Part shown: piece after piece, positions 6,570 to 9,977 of the stretch
How the letters are laid out: every line of letters starts with the position of its first letter
Numbering within the stretch: the first letter of the stretch is position 1
NCBI GenBank assembly: GCA_003266075.1
Contig: MUZZ01000198.1
Location: forward strand, 1 to 9,977
Length of the DNA stretch: 9,977 nt
Direction: 5' to 3'
Source: Methanosphaera sp. rholeuAM74
Lineage (GTDB): Archaea; Methanobacteriota; Methanobacteria; Methanobacteriales; Methanobacteriaceae
Notes under the pieces: model-generated
Seen by the model: only the letters and a program-made list of their open reading frames with translations
Databases searched by the model: none
What the model was told of the DNA's origin: nothing
Translations under genes and position numbers: made by a program

Positions 6570-7724
6570 ATGACGACAAGACAATTAGGAACAGCAACAG
6601 TAAACAATGGAATAGCCAGAACACAATACACCATACCAGGAAACGAACAAGTAGGAGACTACACACTCAGAGGAACATACCAACAAAACGACACATACAA
6701 AGAAGCAACAGCAACAGCCGAATTCAAAATCAGAATAGCAACTAGCATAACAGTAGACAACGTACTAGCAAACCACAATGAAACAGCAACATTCACAGCA
6801 CACGTACTCTATGAAAACTCAAACACAGTAAACACCGGACAAGTACAATTCAAATTAGGAGGACAAGTAATTGGAACAGCAAATGTCAGTGGCGGACTAG
6901 CTACTCTAGAGTATCAAGTACCATCAACGGTATCTACTGGTGACCAGATAACAGCCACATATACAGGGACAAGCACTTATGGTACTAGTACCACGATAAC
7001 ACCTGCCGTGATAAAAATACGTGAAACACCAAGTGTGCTTGTGCAGAATGTCAGCGTTAACCGTGGCGATAGTATCGCTATTCCTATTACTGTTGAAGAT
7101 GAAAATGGTGACCCTATTAGTACAGGTCAAATGTCAGTATACATTGATAATACCTTGATTGACACGGTGAATATATCTAGCAGCTACACTTATACTGCAC
7201 CTAGTAACATCCAAGCAGGAAGTCACACCGTCAAGGTAGTATACCTACAAAACGAGGATTACAAGAGTGTTTATGGAACAGCTACTCTGACTATCCGTGC
7301 AGCCACTAGGATTGTAGCTAGTAATATTAGTGCTAATGCAGGGGAACAGACCCCACTCCAGGTAACAGTCTATGATGAACACAATGTAATAGTAACAGAA
7401 GGTCAGGTAACATTCACAGGTCCTAGTGGTGACCCAGCTAATGTAGCAGTAGCAAATGATGGAACAGCTACAACTAACATTGAAATTGACTCTATTGCTA
7501 ATGATGGCAGTACCTATAATTATACTGCCGTGTTTAATCAGACTAGTAACTATGAGGCTAGTACTCAGGTCACAATTGTTGTAACTGTACGTACTAGAGT
7601 AGTCATTACTCTTGCTGATGTCACGGCTAACCGTGGTGATATCATTTATTTATCTGCTACTGTTGAAGACAATTCTGGTAATGAGGTAGATACGGGTACT
7701 GTGACCTATGAACTAATAGACTGA
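6570..7724 (+). CDS. Ig-like repeat protein with half domains at both ends (candidate fibre extender)
   Basis: A 384-aa protein made almost entirely of Ig-like (bacterial Big_3-type) repeats. In order: a second-half domain at 1-54 (LGTATVNNGIARTQYTIP, GDYTLRGTYQQNDTYKE); complete domains at about 57-151, 153-243 and 245-340, each with T-G-x-(V/M)-x-(F/V), a G-T/D-V strand and a Y-x-(S/A) end; and a first-half domain at 341-384 (DVTANRGDIIYLSATVEDN, ending TVTYELID). The two halves together would make one domain, so the chain is circularly permuted and could link head to tail with copies of itself or with its neighbours. GGAGG (6553-6557) is 12 bases before the ATG, in a 45-base gap. No signal or membrane segment is seen. 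The first 300 bases favour A/C-ending codons; after about 7020 T-ending codons dominate. Domain calls are by internal comparison and family pattern. Confidence 0.75.
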   Translation: MTTRQLGTATVNNGIARTQYTIPGNEQVGDYTLRGTYQQNDTYKEATATAEFKIRIATSITVDNVLANHNETATFTAHVLYENSNTVNTGQVQFKLGGQVIGTANVSGGLATLEYQVPSTVSTGDQITATYTGTSTYGTSTTITPAVIKIRETPSVLVQNVSVNRGDSIAIPITVEDENGDPISTGQMSVYIDNTLIDTVNISSSYTYTAPSNIQAGSHTVKVVYLQNEDYKSVYGTATLTIRAATRIVASNISANAGEQTPLQVTVYDEHNVIVTEGQVTFTGPSGDPANVAVANDGTATTNIEIDSIANDGSTYNYTAVFNQTSNYEASTQVTIVVTVRTRVVITLADVTANRGDIIYLSATVEDNSGNEVDTGTVTYELID

Positions 7725-7771
7725 AAAATAATTTAATTAACTAAGTAAGTATAATGATGATGTGATTAACT
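7725..7771 (+). other. Short gap with weak start signals for the head-tail joining gene
   Basis: An A/T-rich spacer. TGTGAT (7761-7766) before the ATG at 7772 matches the outer part of the archaeal GGTGAT signal but lacks GGAGG. Expression of the next gene may be lower or coupled. Confidence 0.35.
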
Positions 7772-8272
7772 ATGCCGGGATGGTACGGACATGACATCAC
7801 ACTAGACCTCCACCTCGACGACTTTGAAGAAATAAGCCTACCAGGGGAGTTCATGGAAGTAGCTGATTGTGTCAACAATGAAATCAGGGAAATAAACAAT
7901 ACATTAGAAGGAAGTTTACCCGACATAGTTGACCAGTTAGCTATTGACAGCCAACAACTACAACAAGAAGCACTAGTAGGATACGACAGTATCATAACAG
8001 GAGAACTATTCAACGGCATACAAATAACCGGTGGAGGAAACTCTGCAAGCATTGGAACAGACCTCTTCTATGCACAGTACGTGAATGATGGAAGAGGACC
8101 AGTAACTGCAAAGAACAAGAAGTGCCTCCACTTCATCACTAAGGATGGAACAGAAGTGTTCACCAAGAGTGTAGGCCCCGCAGCGGCAAGACCATACGTC
8201 GAAGATAGTGATGAAGAACTAGGCACAATAATAGACGAACTAGTAACAGAAGTAATAGAGGCAGTAATATGA
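7772..8272 (+). CDS. HK97 gp10/XkdI-like head-tail joining protein
   Basis: A 166-aa protein, close to the usual 110-170 aa of HK97-gp10-type proteins. Residues 26-75 are helical (a typical long N-terminal helix). GTDLFYAQYVNDGRGP (95-110), AKNKKCLHFITKDG (113-126) and VGPAAARPYVEDS (134-146) reproduce the family pattern of a Y-A-x-x-V-x-x-G turn, a K-x-L-x-F strand and a conserved P near a final helix. These proteins sit at the neck and prepare the head for tail attachment. In PBSX the equivalent XkdI is followed by XkdJ and sheath XkdK, exactly the context here. The stop overlaps the next start as ATGA (8269-8272), which indicates translational coupling. The start at 7772 has only a weak ribosome-binding site. 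Confidence 0.75.
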   Translation: MPGWYGHDITLDLHLDDFEEISLPGEFMEVADCVNNEIREINNTLEGSLPDIVDQLAIDSQQLQQEALVGYDSIITGELFNGIQITGGGNSASIGTDLFYAQYVNDGRGPVTAKNKKCLHFITKDGTEVFTKSVGPAAARPYVEDSDEELGTIIDELVTEVIEAVI

Positions 8273-8892
8273 AACATGAAGGATATGAATTCCTAGAATC
8301 AGAGATAACAATATACAACATGCTAGCAAGAAGACAACGAGAAGGGGATGAAATACTAGGACTGCATAACATACAACTCATATGCGATGATTACAAAGAA
8401 AGAGATAACCTCGACGTAAACAACATTTACGTTGTGAGGGGAGATACACAATGGGATAAACAGCCATTAACATTTAGTGGAGAAGGATATATTACCAAGG
8501 TGTACATTGTCATCAATGTAGGAGCATATGATATAGTAGAAGCAAGTGCATTACTCAAAAGCACAGTAAAAAGCATATTACAGTACCTAGAGTTTGAATC
8601 ACTCAAACAGTACACACACGTAAATAAGATACAACCAAGATATACTGATCCGGGAATACTACGTGAATACACGATAGAACTGGACTGTATTGAAATTGCA
8701 GAACTCGGATTATTTTCACCACTCAGCCGTGACCTGAGAGTAGACCTCCAAGTCCGTGCTCGTGTACAAGGTGAAGAGGAGTTCAAGAAGATATTCCCAC
8801 CAGCCACACAAGAAGCAGAGGTATACACGTGGGAAGAAGAAGATGATAATGATGGATATGATAATGATTACATGGAATTTGCAGGAGGATAA
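8269..8892 (+). CDS. Candidate tail terminator / tail completion protein (XkdJ-like by position)
   Basis: A 207-aa protein. It has mixed alpha/beta character: an N-terminal helix (13-30), strands around IYVVRG (53-58), GYITKVYIVINVG (73-85) and REYTIELDCIEIAEL (132-146), and a helix at 90-110. Residues 186-203 form a very acidic C-terminal tail (WEEEDDNDGYDNDYME). It lies between the gp10-like neck gene and the tail sheath, where contractile phages encode the tail terminator, which caps the tail tube and joins it to the neck. I do not see decisive family motifs, so the role comes from gene order. The ATG overlaps the upstream stop (ATGA), with AGAGG at 8257-8261 as a possible site. Alternative: another neck or connector protein. 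Confidence 0.55.
   Translation: MKHEGYEFLESEITIYNMLARRQREGDEILGLHNIQLICDDYKERDNLDVNNIYVVRGDTQWDKQPLTFSGEGYITKVYIVINVGAYDIVEASALLKSTVKSILQYLEFESLKQYTHVNKIQPRYTDPGILREYTIELDCIEIAELGLFSPLSRDLRVDLQVRARVQGEEEFKKIFPPATQEAEVYTWEEEDDNDGYDNDYMEFAGG
8884..8888 (+). promoter_or_regulatory. Ribosome-binding site of the tail sheath gene
   Basis: GGAGG within the last codons of the upstream gene, ten bases before the ATG at 8899. It supports this start and co-translation of the tail genes. Confidence 0.75.
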
Positions 8893-8898
8893 AAAGAA

Positions 8899-9977
8899 AT
8901 GTATACAGGAAATATAAAGACAAGAGTAAATTTAGTCAACACTACAATACATAACCTCGGTGTTGATGAATCACAAGCTGGGAGAGTAGGATACATAGGA
9001 AGTTTCCCAAGTACCGATAATGGCGTGTATGAGTTCACTTCACTAAAGGATTTGAGAAACTTTTATGAGATCACACCTAAAACCTATCTTGAAAGAGAAT
9101 TTGAGGGTGGACGTGACAGTAGAAGACTATTCATGGAAGGCATACCGGAATGTAGGGGCGTCACTAGTTTAACATGTGTAAACTTATGTGATGCTACTCT
9201 AGACTTAACTGCCCTCCAGAATAGTATTAGTGTCACGACTAATAGCACAAGTTCAACTGAAGCCTACGAAATTGCAAGTGACCGTAAAGTTCAGGATGCC
9301 ATGAAGATGACATATCAATCACTTGAAAGGTCACTTAACAAGTTATCAGATGATGACATTGACATGCTATACATTGGTAATGACCTCTACGAGGCAGTAG
9401 GAACACCAATAGCAGAGTATACCGTGAATAATACTGATATACGACTAAATAATGGTAAAACTATTGCAACAATCAAAGGTAAAGAATACACCATCGACGG
9501 AACAAAAGTAGTCCTAAGTAGCAATGACACAAAAATAACCATCAACGCAACAATTGATGACATATACATGTTAATACTGGAGTTCCTGAATAGTGGGTTC
9601 AGCACCAAAAGACCAACATACTTAGTAGCAAGAGTAAGAACCACAGGTATAGGACACCAGCCAACAGGAATACCATCCAATAAAATAGATGTACTAGGGG
9701 CTGAAACAGAACTCAACGGCAAAGTAACAAGTATACAAACATACGGTGCAAAACAGATAACACGCTTACTGACAACCGAAGACAACGAAGTAGACATAGC
9801 AGCACTATTCTACCAGGGAGGAAGTATTAACGGTGAACTAGTAGGAGCAGCAGAAATGACTGCCCACATGGCAGGATGGATTGCCAGTCTCCCAGTAAGT
9901 CAAGACCTCACTTACCTGACAATACCAGGAGTGGATGGAATCGACGAGGAAGTATACTTCGGCGAAGAAGACGCTGG
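8899..9977 (+). CDS. Contractile tail sheath protein, cut by the window end
   Basis: An open frame of 359 complete codons with no stop before the window end. I translated it by hand. The N-terminus (MYTGNIKTRVNLVNTTIHNL, then RVGYIGSFPSTDNGVYEFTS with SLKDLRNFYE) matches the usual start of sheath proteins, where an early VGYIG strand leads into a segment that places neighbouring subunits. Residues 125-170 are helical. DNEVDIAALF (301-310) and AAEMTAHMAGWIASLPVSQD (323-342), followed by LTYLTIPGVDG, are strongly sheath-like: in sheaths this helix (A-G-x-x-A-x-x-P) precedes the C-terminal arm that interlocks with adjacent rings. Sheath proteins contract around the tail tube to drive DNA entry. 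This makes the virus a myovirus; a tube gene would be expected just downstream. The remaining C-terminal domain lies beyond the window. Confidence 0.8.
   Translation, partial: MYTGNIKTRVNLVNTTIHNLGVDESQAGRVGYIGSFPSTDNGVYEFTSLKDLRNFYEITPKTYLEREFEGGRDSRRLFMEGIPECRGVTSLTCVNLCDATLDLTALQNSISVTTNSTSSTEAYEIASDRKVQDAMKMTYQSLERSLNKLSDDDIDMLYIGNDLYEAVGTPIAEYTVNNTDIRLNNGKTIATIKGKEYTIDGTKVVLSSNDTKITINATIDDIYMLILEFLNSGFSTKRPTYLVARVRTTGIGHQPTGIPSNKIDVLGAETELNGKVTSIQTYGAKQITRLLTTEDNEVDIAALFYQGGSINGELVGAAEMTAHMAGWIASLPVSQDLTYLTIPGVDGIDEEVYFGEEDA

Noticed and set aside
9387..9797. 136-aa minus-strand frame near the right end
   Set aside because: It lies antisense to the tail sheath gene, whose continuous frame and sheath motifs are clear. 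The minus frame shows no recognisable domain or ribosome-binding site.
1..9977. CRISPR array, tRNA, integrase attachment site or transposon ends
   Set aside because: I saw no regularly spaced repeats, cloverleaf-like tRNA segments, integrase gene or terminal inverted repeats.

Overview
The window is the structural (head and tail) module of a tailed, contractile (myovirus-type) virus or provirus. The host is probably a methanogenic archaeon of the Methanobacteriales, with a Methanosphaera- or Methanobrevibacter-like lineage as best guess. That host call is inference. It rests on the very AT-rich sequence, near-exclusive AGA/AGG, ATA and CTA codon preference in many stretches, strong GGAGG ribosome-binding sites, TATA-like boxes, oligo-T ends instead of classical bacterial hairpin terminators, and abundant Ig-like repeat domains of the kind common in methanogen surface proteins. 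All supported genes lie on the + strand. No RNA gene, integrase, CRISPR array or insertion sequence was seen.

Layout. (1) 74-724 is a stand-alone accessory gene ending in a DUF2829/Tad2-like domain, a putative Thoeris anti-defence protein, apparently with its own TATA box and a leaderless start. (2) 725-992 is non-coding and holds a run of 16 C, oligo-T tracts and a likely promoter. (3) 993-3559 holds an XkdF-like prohead protease with an acidic scaffold-like tail, then an HK97-fold major capsid protein ending in 17 Ser-Gly repeats. (4) 3560-3680 is a gap with a hairpin, a run of 11 C and a T-run. (5) 3681-7724 holds four beta-sandwich-rich proteins inserted between capsid and head-completion genes. 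(6) 7772-9977 holds an HK97-gp10/XkdI-like head-tail joining protein, an XkdJ-like candidate tail terminator and a tail sheath protein cut by the window end. Apart from block 5, the order (protease, capsid, gp10-like, terminator-like, sheath) matches the PBSX xkdF-G-I-J-K order.

The most unusual observation is in block 5. The 467-aa protein (4240-5643) ends with the first half of an Ig-like domain. The 291-aa protein (5649-6524) begins with the second half. The 384-aa protein (6570-7724) begins with a second half, carries three full Ig domains and ends with a first half. All halves are cut at the same place in the fold. This is the logic expected of a non-covalent fibre made by Ig complementation: base (5' gene), extender (384-aa protein) and tip (291-aa protein).

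A second large-scale signal is a change of third-position base use inside genes. The 5' parts of several genes are poor in T and favour A/C-ending codons, while other parts favour T-ending codons.
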